From: JAAAPF01 sp964481035
GTDB lineage: Bacteria; Pseudomonadota; Alphaproteobacteria; Geminicoccales; Geminicoccaceae
Reading direction: 5' to 3'
NCBI GenBank assembly: GCA_964481035.1
Contig: CAYZSE010000016.1
Span: 1 to 31,623 of the forward strand
DNA: 31,623 bases
Both the position numbers and the translations under genes were made by a program. The notes beneath the pieces were generated by a model, which was given only the letters and a program-made list of their open reading frames with translations, ran no database searches and was not told the DNA's origin. Positions 1 to 7,758 of the stretch are shown in pieces (the first letter of the stretch is position 1; each line of letters opens with the position of its first letter).

Positions 1-2
1 AC

Positions 3-119
3 TATTACGAGAAGAACCCGGCCCGCTATCGCTTCTACCGCTGGAACTGCGGCCGCAACGCAACCGTGCGCGAGATCTGGGGCGATGCCGCCTACGCCGG
101 GATCCCCGGCATCGATTGA
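3..119 (+). CDS. C-terminal end of an unrecognised protein (5' truncated by the window)
   Basis: The reading frame is open from the left edge (first full codon at base 3) to a TGA at 117-119 and gives a 38-residue tail rich in aromatic and basic residues (it starts YYEKNPARYRFYRW and ends GIPGID). No start codon is visible, so this is the end of a gene that begins outside the window. I do not recognise the family from so short a tail. The coding reading rests on the unbroken frame and on the next gene beginning about 75 bases downstream on the same strand. Confidence 0.5.
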   Translation, partial: YYEKNPARYRFYRWNCGRNATVREIWGDAAYAGIPGID

Positions 120-194
120 TCGAGGTCTACAGTTGCAAATCCCTTTAAATCTATGCGACTATTGCAGTGCAGAGATCGATCGGGAGTCCTCGCC

Positions 195-668
195 ATGCCG
201 CTCTTGGAATTCTCGCGTTGTGCCATCCGGCTGGTCGGCACCCCGGTCGAGTGGAAGACCCGCCTCGCCCATCTTCTCGGTGTCACCAGCGACCAGATCG
301 ACGCCTGGGCCGCCGGCCGCGCGCCGATCCCCGATGCGATTCGCCGCCGGCTGGCGATGTCGACCGACGGACACGACGACAGCGCGACGATCGCCGACGA
401 ATGGATCCGCGGCCGCGGCTTGGCGCCGACCAACACCGGGCCGCACGACTTTCTCCTCCATGCGCACGCCCCGCGCTTCCTCGCGCCGCTCGTCGAGGAC
501 GGCGCCGACGATGACGACCGTGCATGGTGCCGTCGTGCCGTCCGGCTCGACGAGCAGACCTGGTTGGGCGAAGTCGTCTGGCTCGACCCCGAGCCCGGCC
601 CCGATGAGATCCGCCACCTGATGGCCGCTGCCGCCGATGCCTTGGCGGCCGATGCGGGTCATGGCTGA
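195..668 (+). CDS. Hypothetical protein with an N-terminal HTH-like segment
   Basis: This encodes a 157-residue soluble protein that I cannot assign to a named family. Residues about 20-53 (WKTRLAHLLGVTSDQIDAWAAG and what follows) look like an XRE/Cro-type helix-turn-helix: a helix, the LGVTSDQIDAWAAGR turn and recognition-like helix, then a basic helix. The rest is acidic, with no membrane segment. I chose the ATG at 195 because GGAG lies about 8 bases upstream; an in-frame ATG at 153 has no such site and would add 14 unlikely residues. It is convergent with the dioxygenase gene at 794. A role as a small DNA-binding regulator is inference, because the HTH match is by eye only. Confidence 0.6.
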   Translation: MPLLEFSRCAIRLVGTPVEWKTRLAHLLGVTSDQIDAWAAGRAPIPDAIRRRLAMSTDGHDDSATIADEWIRGRGLAPTNTGPHDFLLHAHAPRFLAPLVEDGADDDDRAWCRRAVRLDEQTWLGEVVWLDPEPGPDEIRHLMAAAADALAADAGHG

Positions 669-793
669 CACCGAGGCCGGACACACGCGCATCGCGGTGA
701 GCTCGCGCGGCGACCGCAGGCGCAGCATCGGGTCGACGCCGTCGGCCGAATCGCCGGGCCGCCCGTTGAGCAGGCAACCGGCCCCGCCCCGCG

Positions 794-1714
794 TCAGGCG
801 AGTACCGGCAAGACGTGCTCGAGCCGGGCGCGCAGGTGCTCGTGCTGCTTCGGCAGCTTGAGGTTGGTACCCAAATCCGCCGCGGCCTCGTCCACGGTGA
901 AGCCGGGGCCTTCGGTCGCCACCTCGAACAGCACCCCGCCCGGGCTCTTGAAGTAGATGCTGCGGAAGTAGTCACGGTCGACCACCGGCGTCACCTGTAC
1001 GCCCGCCTCCAGGAGACGACGGCGCACGTGGCGCTGCGCGTCGTCGTCGGGCACCGAGAACGCCACGTGGTGGACCCTGCCCACGCCTTGGCTTGCCGCG
1101 CCCTCGCTCGTGACGACATCGACGAACGGCGCGGCGCTGCCCGCCGGCGCTTCGAAGCGCTGCCGGGCGCCCTTTCGAGGACCGGCCGCATAGTCGAGCA
1201 GCCCCGTGAGCAGTTCGGCCGTTGCCCGCGGCTCGCGCAACGACAGCGTCACGCCTTGGAGGCCCCGTAGCGCGACAGCGGACGCGAAGCCCTCCGGTGT
1301 CCAGGGCTCACGGGCATCGGCCGGCGCCTCGACGAGGGCGAGAGCGAGCCCGTCGGGATCGACGAAGGTCAAGACGGGTGCGCCGAATCGAGATGCCCGC
1401 CGAGTGGAAGGGCCGTGCGCCGCGAGATGCCGGGCCCACCAGTCGAGGCTGCCCTCGGGCACGGCGAAGGCGATCTCGGCGACCTCTCCGGCGCCGCGGC
1501 TGCCTTGCGGCAGTTGCTCCCACGGGAAGAAGGTCATTGCCGAGCCGGGCCGGCCGAGAGCATCGCCGTAATAGAGGTGATAGGTGCCGGGGTCGTCGAA
1601 GTTGACGGTCTTCTTGACGAAACGCAGACCGAGGACGTCGCGCCAGAAGGCGAGATTGGTGCGCGCCGAGCCGCTGATCGCGGTGACGTGGTGCAGACCG
1701 TGAACCTGGGACAT
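794..1714 (-). CDS. Ring-cleaving extradiol dioxygenase, glyoxalase/VOC fold (LinE/PcpA/MhqO-like)
   Basis: This predicts a 306-residue cytosolic Fe(II)-dependent dioxygenase of the vicinal oxygen chelate superfamily, the group that opens hydroquinone-type rings. It has two VOC modules, about residues 4-131 and 150-270. Likely metal ligands are H9 (GLHHVTAI), H216 (RVHHVAFS) and E264 (GGVLFEVATEGPGF), which match the His/His/Glu triad of LinE and PcpA. The ATG at 1714 follows a strong AGGAGGAA; an upstream in-frame ATG at 1753 would add 13 uncharacteristic residues. It stands alone and is divergent from crcB. The physiological substrate cannot be read from sequence. MhqO homologues are often quinone-stress proteins rather than catabolic enzymes. 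Confidence 0.85.
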   Translation of the reverse strand: MSQVHGLHHVTAISGSARTNLAFWRDVLGLRFVKKTVNFDDPGTYHLYYGDALGRPGSAMTFFPWEQLPQGSRGAGEVAEIAFAVPEGSLDWWARHLAAHGPSTRRASRFGAPVLTFVDPDGLALALVEAPADAREPWTPEGFASAVALRGLQGVTLSLREPRATAELLTGLLDYAAGPRKGARQRFEAPAGSAAPFVDVVTSEGAASQGVGRVHHVAFSVPDDDAQRHVRRRLLEAGVQVTPVVDRDYFRSIYFKSPGGVLFEVATEGPGFTVDEAAADLGTNLKLPKQHEHLRARLEHVLPVLA

Positions 1715-2010
1715 GGGCCTTCCTCCTCGCTCGTCCCCCATGTGGGCGAGCACAGCCAGCCGGGCAATCGGCGACGTCGGACGGAGTTCGTTTCCCTGCG
1801 CGCGACATTCCCCCGGGAACCGCGGCCGCGAACGCGTTGCGCGCAGGGCGTCGCTCGCCTAGTGCTTCGGTGGCGAGGCGCGGCATCCGAGCGTTCGGCT
1901 CGATGTCGTCGCCAGATCGAGGATGGCGCCGCGCGGGCCGTTCGACGAGCCGATACCCGCGTCGAACGTCGCCCAGGCGGGCGGCCTCGACTCCCGTCGG
2001 AGACGCCGGC
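1715..2010. other. Divergent intergenic region between the dioxygenase and crcB
   Basis: This stretch of about 296 bases must carry the promoters for both divergent genes. I see the dioxygenase ribosome site beside 1714 and the crcB site (GGAGA, about 1999-2003). A small inverted repeat, CGAGCGTTCGGCTCG, lies near 1889-1903. I found no convincing -35/-10 pair and no recognisable fluoride riboswitch ahead of crcB. Confidence 0.4.
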
Positions 2011-2370
2011 ATGCATCTGCTTCCCTGGGTGGCCTTGGGCGGCGCGATCGGAGCGAGCCTGCGTCATCTCTTGAGCGTCGCCAGCGTCGTGCTCTTCGGC
2101 GAGGCGTTCCCGTGGGGGACCTTGGCGTGCAACGTCCTCGGCTCGTTGGCGATCGGCTGGCTGGCGCCGCAACTGGCCCACGACACCGCCCGCGCCTTTC
2201 TCATGATCGGCGTGCTCGGCGGTTTCACCACCTTCTCGTCGTTCAGCCTGCAGAGCTTGGAGCTGGCGCAGCAGGGGCACCATGGCCTCGCCGCGCTCTA
2301 CGTCACCGGCTCGCTCGCCGGCTGCCTCGCTGCCACCGCCCTCGGCTTCGCCATTGCCACCGGCCGCTGA
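2011..2370 (+). CDS. crcB: Fluoride channel CrcB/FluC
   Basis: This is a 119-residue four-helix inner-membrane protein of the CrcB (Fluc) family. These assemble as antiparallel dimers with two fluoride pores and let toxic cytosolic fluoride leave the cell. The family motifs are present in order: GGAIGASLRH at residues 10-19, GTLACNVLGSLAIGW around 38-52, and GVLGGFTTFSSFSLQS around 69-84; the last holds the phenylalanine and sodium-site region. The ATG at 2011 is preceded by GGAGA with a spacing of about 8 bases. Length is normal for a homodimeric single-gene form, and no second crcB paralogue is seen nearby. It is monocistronic in appearance. Confidence 0.93.
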   Translation: MHLLPWVALGGAIGASLRHLLSVASVVLFGEAFPWGTLACNVLGSLAIGWLAPQLAHDTARAFLMIGVLGGFTTFSSFSLQSLELAQQGHHGLAALYVTGSLAGCLAATALGFAIATGR

Positions 2371-2682
2371 GCTCGGCCCGAGCGCAATCGCGATCACCTG
2401 CTCGCCCGCGGCATCGACGGCGGGCAGCCCCCGCCCGAGGTCTCCCGCGTCCGCCGCGCTTGACCGCGCCACCAGATCCGCCACAGCTACCACTGCTCGG
2501 GGACGCCGCTCGTGACGGTCCAGCCCGAGGGCGACACGACCGCAGGCCGAGGTTCCGTTCCGTATCACCCGAGCACCCACGCCCATGCTGATGACCGCCG
2601 GCGCTCGGCGACGTCGCCCACCCCGTCGACGGCGGGTGCGGGATCCGCACCACACGACCAACCGGCGAACAAGGAGAGACCC
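2371..2682 (+). other. Non-coding gap between crcB and the TRAP operon
   Basis: These 312 bases hold no gene I can support. The short open frames here are GC-driven and lack ribosome sites. A small GC hairpin (GCTCGGCCCGAGC) follows the crcB stop but has no T-run. The main structure is the 17-base inverted repeat at 2635-2651, and AAGGAGAG at about 2671-2678 is the dctP ribosome site. Confidence 0.5.
2635..2651. promoter_or_regulatory. Perfect inverted repeat upstream of the TRAP operon, candidate operator
   Basis: GGTGCGGGATCCGCACC has two 7-base arms around a 3-base centre and lies 31 bases before the dctP start codon. Its size and position fit the operator of a dimeric repressor such as a GntR- or LacI-type protein. 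No regulator gene is adjacent, so the binding protein is unknown. Confidence 0.35.
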
Positions 2683-3720
2683 GTGAAGACAACACTCTGG
2701 CTCACGACTGCCGCGCTGGCCGCCGCCGCGCCCGCTCTGGCCGAAGACCTCTCGGTGGTCGGCAGCTGGTCGAGCCTGCCGCTGCACGACGAGTACGAGG
2801 CGCCCTTCTGGACCGGAACCCTTCCGGAGGCGTCGGGAGGCGACATCGAGGTGGCCTTGACCACCCACGACCAGATGAACCTCGGCGTCGGCGATGTCTT
2901 CCGGCTTCTGGGCGACGGCGTCTACGACGTGGCGATGACCGTCGCGGATTACGCCGTCGCCGACGCGCCCGAGCTCGAGGGTCTCGACGTGCCGCTGCTG
3001 GCGCTGACGGCGGACGAGGCGCGGGCGATGGTCGACGCCGCACGGCCGATGGTCGAAGACATCTTCAACGCGCGCTTCAACAGCCATGTCCTGGCCATCG
3101 CGCCCTATCCGCCCCAGGTGGTTTTCTGCAACCACGAGATCGCCGGGCTCGAAGATCTCCAGGGCCTCAAGATCCGGGCATCGGGCCGCATGACCGCCAA
3201 GTTCCTGGAGGCGCTGGGCGCCGAGGGCGTCAATGTCGGCTTCGCCGAAGTGCCCGGGGCGCTGCAGAAGGGCGTCGTCGACTGCGCCGTCACCGGGGCC
3301 GGCTCGGGCTACAGCGCCGGCTGGTGGGAAGTGTCGACCCATCTGCTGCCGATCCCCCTGGGCGGCTGGGATTCGGTGGTCACCGCGATCAACCTCGACA
3401 AGTGGAACAGCCTCGATGGCGCGACACAAGCGCTGATCGAAAGCGAGATTGCCACCGCCTTCGAGGACCCCGCCTGGGCGGCAGCGCAGGGGGCTCTGGA
3501 GAACGACCTCGCGTGCCTGACCGGCAACGGCGAATGCGCCTCGGGCGAGGCCCGTGCGATGACGCTGGTCGAGGCGAGCGACGAGGACTTCGCCCGCGCG
3601 CGCAGCATCCTGGAGACCGAGGTGCTGCCGGCATGGGCCGAACGCGCCGGCGCCGACTGGGCCGCCCGCTGGAACACCTCCGTCGGCCGCGTCGTCGGCG
3701 TGACCGTCTCCGGCAATTGA
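2683..3720 (+). CDS. dctP: TRAP transporter substrate-binding protein (DctP family)
   Basis: This is a 345-residue periplasmic receptor of a TRAP carrier, which captures an organic acid anion and hands it to the Q/M membrane subunits. A signal peptide is clear: MKTTLW, a hydrophobic alanine-rich core, and likely cleavage after ALA at residue 20. The conserved GLKIRASG segment includes R165, the arginine that binds the substrate carboxylate in DctP-type receptors. The GTG at 2683 follows AAGGAGAG with good spacing. The frame is open far upstream, but that extension lacks signal-peptide character. It leads a P-Q-M operon. The substrate cannot be read from sequence; a small carboxylate is the family default. 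Confidence 0.9.
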   Translation: MKTTLWLTTAALAAAAPALAEDLSVVGSWSSLPLHDEYEAPFWTGTLPEASGGDIEVALTTHDQMNLGVGDVFRLLGDGVYDVAMTVADYAVADAPELEGLDVPLLALTADEARAMVDAARPMVEDIFNARFNSHVLAIAPYPPQVVFCNHEIAGLEDLQGLKIRASGRMTAKFLEALGAEGVNVGFAEVPGALQKGVVDCAVTGAGSGYSAGWWEVSTHLLPIPLGGWDSVVTAINLDKWNSLDGATQALIESEIATAFEDPAWAAAQGALENDLACLTGNGECASGEARAMTLVEASDEDFARARSILETEVLPAWAERAGADWAARWNTSVGRVVGVTVSGN

Positions 3721-3742
3721 GGCGAGAGGGAGGACCCGAGAC

Positions 3743-4291
3743 ATGGCGGGCACCCTGCTCGACCGGCTGCGATGGCTGAACAGGGCGGTGGCGATGCTGA
3801 TCGGCGTCGTCCTGCTCGCCTGCGCGGCCTTCGTTCTGGCCGACATCATCCTGCGCCAGCTCGGGTCCTCCCTCGGCGGCACCGACGAGATCAGCGGCTA
3901 TGTCATGGCCATCGTCACCTCCTGGGGCATGGGGTTTGCCCTGCTCGAGCTGAGCCATGTCAGGATCGACGTCCTGCGTGGAAGGGTGGGCGCGCCGGGC
4001 CGAACCGTGTTCGATCTCTGCTCGATGACCGTGCTGTCGGCGACCATCACCTTGATCGCCTTCCGCTGCTGGCCCGTCGTCGAACGGTCGCTCGCCAATG
4101 GTTCCCGCGCCAACACGCCTCTGGAGACCCCGCTGGCCTTGGTGCAGATCCCCTGGTTCGCCGGCTGGATCTGGTTTGCCGTCGTCGCCTGGCTCACCCT
4201 GATCGCCGCCCTCGTCCTGGTGCTCCGCGGTGAGCTCGAGCGGAGCGAGGCCGCGATCGGCGTCTTCAGCGAAGTGGAGACGCGGCGATGA
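3743..4291 (+). CDS. dctQ: TRAP transporter small permease subunit (DctQ family)
   Basis: This is a 182-residue inner-membrane protein with four hydrophobic segments (about residues 15-37, 50-70, 88-108 and 132-160), the usual DctQ topology. The segment EISGYVMAIVTSWGMGFALLELSHVRIDVL is typical of the family, in which the small subunit supports the large permease in sodium-driven uptake. It starts 22 bases after dctP behind GAGGGAGGA, and its stop overlaps the dctM start (ATGA), indicating translational coupling. Assignment rests on topology, motif and position between P and M genes. Confidence 0.9.
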   Translation: MAGTLLDRLRWLNRAVAMLIGVVLLACAAFVLADIILRQLGSSLGGTDEISGYVMAIVTSWGMGFALLELSHVRIDVLRGRVGAPGRTVFDLCSMTVLSATITLIAFRCWPVVERSLANGSRANTPLETPLALVQIPWFAGWIWFAVVAWLTLIAALVLVLRGELERSEAAIGVFSEVETRR

Positions 4292-5571
4292 TCGCCTACG
4301 TTTGCGTTGCCCTCCTGGCGCTGCTGACGCTCTCCATTCCCGTCGGCATCGTGCTCTTCCTGCTCGGGCTCGGCGTCGACGTGTTCTTCAGCCCCTTTCC
4401 GCTGACCAAGGGCTTGGGTAACCTCGTCTGGTCGACGTCGAACAACGCCACCCTCATCGCCATTCCCTTCTTCGTGCTGCTGGGCGAAATCCTGGTGCGG
4501 TCGGGTATCGCGGCCCGCACCTACGCGGCGCTGGATCGCTGGGTGTCGTGGCTCCCCGGCGGCTTGGTCCATGCCAACATCGCCACGGCGACGATGTTCT
4601 CGGCCACGTCGGGATCGTCGGTGGCGACCGCGGCGACCGTCGCCACCGTGGCCATGCCCCAAGCCGAGAAGCTCGGCTACGACCCCAAGCTGTTCTCGGG
4701 CGCCATCGCCGCCGGTGGCACGCTGGGCATCATGATCCCCCCGTCGATCAACCTGATCGTCTACGGCTTCTTGACGCAATCCTCGATCCCGCAACTGTTC
4801 TTGGCCGGCTTGATACCCGGCATCCTCCTGGCGCTCGGCTTCATGGCGATCACGGTGCTGATCTGCGCCGTCCGGCCTCAGCTCGGCGGCACGCGGCGGG
4901 TCTTCCCCCTCTCCGACATGCTGCGCGCGGCGCTGGAGCTGATCCCGATCATCCTGCTCTTCACCGTCATCATCGGCACGATCTACAAAGGCTGGGCCAC
5001 GCCCACCGAGGCGGCCGCCGTCGGTGTGGCCGGGGCCATCGCCATTGCCGCGATCTTCGGCGGCGTCACGCTCGAGATGATCGCCCGAAGCGCGATCGGC
5101 ACCGTGAAGATCACGTCGATGATCATGCTCGTCGTGCTCGGAGCGTCGTTTCTCAACTTCACGCTCGCGTCGGCCGGGATCGGCCGTGAGCTCAGCGCTT
5201 TTCTCGAAGGGCTCGGTCTCTCACCGCTCTCGACCATCTTCGTGGTCGTCGGCATCTACGTCGTCCTCGGCTTCTTCATCGAGACCCTGTCGCTGATGGT
5301 GGTCACGATCCCGATCATCGTGCCGCTGGTGGTGGCACAGGGCTATGATCCGATCTGGTTCGGCATCTTGATGATCGTGCTGATCGAGATGGCGCTGATC
5401 ACGCCGCCCGTCGGTCTCAACCTCTACGTCGTGCAAGGTGCCCGACAAAGCGGCCGCCTGGGTGAGGTGATGCTGGGTGCGGTGCCCTACGTGATGGCGA
5501 TGCTCACCATGGCCTTGGCACTCATCGCCTTCCCGCAGCTCGCGCTCTTCCTGCCCGCGGCGCTGCAATAG
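4288..5571 (+). CDS. dctM: TRAP transporter large permease subunit (DctM family)
   Basis: This is a 427-residue multi-spanning permease, normal in length for DctM, which carries the sodium-coupled transport path. Family features are visible: the MFSATSGSSVATAATVATVAMP region (about 100-125), the GYDPKLFSGAIAAGGTLGIMIPPSINLIVYG segment (about 130-160), WATPTEAAAVGVAG near 235, and a late LITPPVGLNLYVVQG motif. It overlaps dctQ by four bases and is the last gene of the P-Q-M operon. It runs convergent to the decarboxylase cluster that ends at 5651. Confidence 0.93.
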   Translation: MIAYVCVALLALLTLSIPVGIVLFLLGLGVDVFFSPFPLTKGLGNLVWSTSNNATLIAIPFFVLLGEILVRSGIAARTYAALDRWVSWLPGGLVHANIATATMFSATSGSSVATAATVATVAMPQAEKLGYDPKLFSGAIAAGGTLGIMIPPSINLIVYGFLTQSSIPQLFLAGLIPGILLALGFMAITVLICAVRPQLGGTRRVFPLSDMLRAALELIPIILLFTVIIGTIYKGWATPTEAAAVGVAGAIAIAAIFGGVTLEMIARSAIGTVKITSMIMLVVLGASFLNFTLASAGIGRELSAFLEGLGLSPLSTIFVVVGIYVVLGFFIETLSLMVVTIPIIVPLVVAQGYDPIWFGILMIVLIEMALITPPVGLNLYVVQGARQSGRLGEVMLGAVPYVMAMLTMALALIAFPQLALFLPAALQ

Positions 5572-5650
5572 GCGCCGGCCACGACCCGCGAATGACCGTC
5601 GACATCGCCATCGACCCGCCGTGCGCGGCTGGGCTCCGGCCGGGCCGGCC

Positions 5651-6928
5651 TCAGTTCCCGCCGACGGCGGCCAGGTTGTAGGGCAAGAGGTAGGCGATGA
5701 AGACGGCGGCGAAGATGGCACTCGTGATGACGCCGCTGATGCTTGCGCCGAGCGCGTGCGGCAGCACCACGACCCCCGGGCCGACCGACTTCTGCGCGAC
5801 CTTGGCGACGGTCGGCACGCAGCTGACGCCGGCGATCCCGATGACCGGGTTGTACTTGCCCTTGTGCCACCACCAGAGCACGTAGCCGCCGGCGATGCCG
5901 CCGATGCCGGAGATGGTGAGCGCCAGGATGCCCAGGACGAGCAGCTTCAAGACCACGGGCTCGAGAATGATCGAGGCCTCGCACAGCGCCCCCAACAAGA
6001 GACCCAAGAAGAAGGTCGCACCGTACAGCACCGTCTGCGAGAAGAGCTCGATGTAGTAGCTGATCCCGCTCTCGCGGATGATGACGCCGAGGAAAACCGA
6101 GATGATGATCGGCGAGGCCACCGGCAAGAGCAGGCTCAACAGGACGCAGGCGACGACGGCGAAGACCATCTTCTCGTTGGAGGTGATCTCGCGCCGCTTC
6201 TCGACCGGCATCGGGATGGCGCGCAGACGGGCGGGCACCAGAGCCTTGATCAGGTAGGGATAGCCGCCGTAGGTCAGCCCCAGATAGAGGTAGGCGACGA
6301 CCGTGATCGGCACGAACAGCTGCGGCGCGAGCTGCAGCGACGCGAAGAGGACCATCGGGCCGTCGGCGCCGCCGATGGTGGCGAGCGCCGCGCCCTCGCC
6401 CGGGGCGAGGCCCAAGAGGATGGCCAGCGGAAAGATGGCGACCGTGCCGAGTTCGGCGCAGAGCGCGATGAACATCGACTGGAAGGGGCGCTGCATCACG
6501 AAGCCGACGTCGAGCAGGGTGCCGACACCCATCAGCACCAGGCAGGCGATGAGGCCGTTCGAGAACATGAAGTTGTAGATCGGCTGCAACCAGTTGATCT
6601 GCAGCACCCGCATCAGCGCGTCCGGATCATCCGCCAACGGCGCGATGAACAGCGTCCCGGGCAAGCCCTCGGTCTGCCCCGGCACCAGCATTCCGCTGGC
6701 GGGGTCGTAGGTATAGAAGAACATGACGGCGGCGTTCACCGTCGCCATGCCCAGCCCCATCGGAATCATCAAGAGCGCTTCCAGCACGCCCTTGCGGCCG
6801 AGGTAGATCAGTAAGAGACCGAAGCCGATCAGGCACAGCCTGCCCACCGCCGTCACCGGGTCGTGCTGCAGCCCTGCGATCAGGGTACTGACGCCCTGAA
6901 AGAGGTCGAGAATGCTGAAGCTGTCCAT
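5651..6928 (-). CDS. Sodium-translocating decarboxylase, membrane beta subunit (OadB/GcdB/MmdB family)
   Basis: This is a 425-residue polytopic inner-membrane protein. The family removes CO2 from carboxybiotin and couples this to export of sodium ions. Signature segments are IGGADGPMVLFAS (about 218-230), containing the conserved aspartate of the sodium/proton site, and the late GIAGVSCVPTVAKVAQK segment. The loop after the second helix (YTYDPASGMLVPGQTEG) is longer than in oxaloacetate decarboxylase beta and recalls glutaconyl-CoA-type subunits. It begins 11 bases after the biotin-carrier gene and is last in a four-gene operon. Which acyl-CoA is decarboxylated depends on the alpha subunit. 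Confidence 0.9.
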   Translation of the reverse strand: MDSFSILDLFQGVSTLIAGLQHDPVTAVGRLCLIGFGLLLIYLGRKGVLEALLMIPMGLGMATVNAAVMFFYTYDPASGMLVPGQTEGLPGTLFIAPLADDPDALMRVLQINWLQPIYNFMFSNGLIACLVLMGVGTLLDVGFVMQRPFQSMFIALCAELGTVAIFPLAILLGLAPGEGAALATIGGADGPMVLFASLQLAPQLFVPITVVAYLYLGLTYGGYPYLIKALVPARLRAIPMPVEKRREITSNEKMVFAVVACVLLSLLLPVASPIIISVFLGVIIRESGISYYIELFSQTVLYGATFFLGLLLGALCEASIILEPVVLKLLVLGILALTISGIGGIAGGYVLWWWHKGKYNPVIGIAGVSCVPTVAKVAQKSVGPGVVVLPHALGASISGVITSAIFAAVFIAYLLPYNLAAVGGN

Positions 6929-6939
6929 GGGGCCCGCCG

Positions 6940-7335
6940 TCAGGTGATGCGCAGGAGGCGTTGCCCTGCCTCGACCGGATCGCCCGGCGCGACGGCGATG
7001 TCACCGACCGTGCCGGCCCGCGTGGCCAACACCTCGGTCACCATTTTCATCGCCTCGACGGCCACGAGCTTGTCGCCCTCGGCGACTTGCTGACCGGCGG
7101 CCACGTGCACCGTCTTGACGACACCCGCCAGGGGCGCGACCTCATCGCCGGGCCCGGCGTCGGCGAGCGGCGCCGGCGCAGCGCCGGCCGGCCCCGCGGC
7201 CGGCGCCGGCTCAGCAGGCTGCACCTTCATGCTGCCGGGCTCGGGGTAGAGCCGCTGCTCGCCGTCGGCGGTGATGTCTTCGACCGTCACCACGTAGGCC
7301 TTGCCTTCGATGGTGATGCGGAACGTCTTTTCCAT
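6940..7335 (-). CDS. Biotin carrier subunit of the sodium-translocating decarboxylase
   Basis: This is a 131-residue protein with a short N-terminal domain (about 1-36), a flexible Ala/Pro/Gly linker (about 38-64), and a C-terminal biotinyl domain (about 66-131). The biotin site is K97 in VEAMKMV. In this enzyme class, carboxyl groups removed by the alpha subunit ride on this biotin to the membrane beta subunit. The linker fits the swinging-arm role. It sits between the anchor and beta genes, as in mmd/gcd-type operons. It is distinct from the AccB at 29275, so the window encodes two biotin proteins. Confidence 0.9.
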   Translation of the reverse strand: MEKTFRITIEGKAYVVTVEDITADGEQRLYPEPGSMKVQPAEPAPAAGPAGAAPAPLADAGPGDEVAPLAGVVKTVHVAAGQQVAEGDKLVAVEAMKMVTEVLATRAGTVGDIAVAPGDPVEAGQRLLRIT

Positions 7336-7374
7336 GGGCGTGGCCTCTGGTGTCGGTGCGCGAGAGAGGTGAGG

Positions 7375-7716
7375 TCAGCGGCGGCGCGGTTGATGCGAGC
7401 CGTGATGCAGGGTCCGAGCGGTCGCCGTCCAGCCGTAGCTCGGCCCCTTGGGTTCGATGCGAACGACGCGATGGGCTCCGGTCATCGCCGCCACGGCGGC
7501 CGCGATCGCCTGGACGTGGTGCGCGGGAAGGCCGGTCACCGCCGCGTCCGCGGCCGCTGCCGGCTGCAGCTTCAAGGCGGCCGCGGTCCTTTCCGCCTGG
7601 CGGGAGAGGGTCATGACGATGACCTTGATGACCACCGCCACCAGCAACGACACGACGATCACGATCGCGTAGATGACGGCGATGTCGATCAACGAGGTGG
7701 CGAACGAGTACTCCAT
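7375..7716 (-). CDS. Small membrane-anchor subunit of the decarboxylase (OadG/MmdD-like)
   Basis: This is a 113-residue protein with one N-terminal transmembrane helix (about residues 8-35, AVIYAIVIVVSLLVAVVIKVIVM), a middle soluble part and a basic C-terminus with several histidines. OadG/MmdD subunits have this form and hold the carboxyltransferase to the membrane subunit; histidines in OadG bind zinc. The sequence is poorly conserved in this family, so the call depends on topology, size and position directly after the alpha gene. AGGAAGG precedes the ATG at 7716. Confidence 0.75.
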   Translation of the reverse strand: MEYSFATSLIDIAVIYAIVIVVSLLVAVVIKVIVMTLSRQAERTAAALKLQPAAAADAAVTGLPAHHVQAIAAAVAAMTGAHRVVRIEPKGPSYGWTATARTLHHGSHQPRRR

Positions 7717-7758
7717 GGGAGCCTTCCTGCGGTCGCGGGTGGAACGGGTGCGGGGCGC

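Noticed and set aside
1861..2010. Fluoride riboswitch ahead of crcB
   Set aside because: I looked for the AUG-loop, P1 stem and the conserved 3' UGAU...UACU segment. Only loose similarity was seen (GAGCCGATACCC) and the pseudoknot pairing could not be made.
1534..3882. A 782-codon open frame on the minus strand across crcB and dctP
   Set aside because: It is antisense to clear genes, has arginine/glycine-rich low-complexity composition and no family motifs. It results from high GC at third positions.
5572..5650. Bidirectional terminator between the TRAP and decarboxylase operons
   Set aside because: Only overlapping GGCCGG-type GC repeats are present, with no T-run on either strand and no single stable stem.
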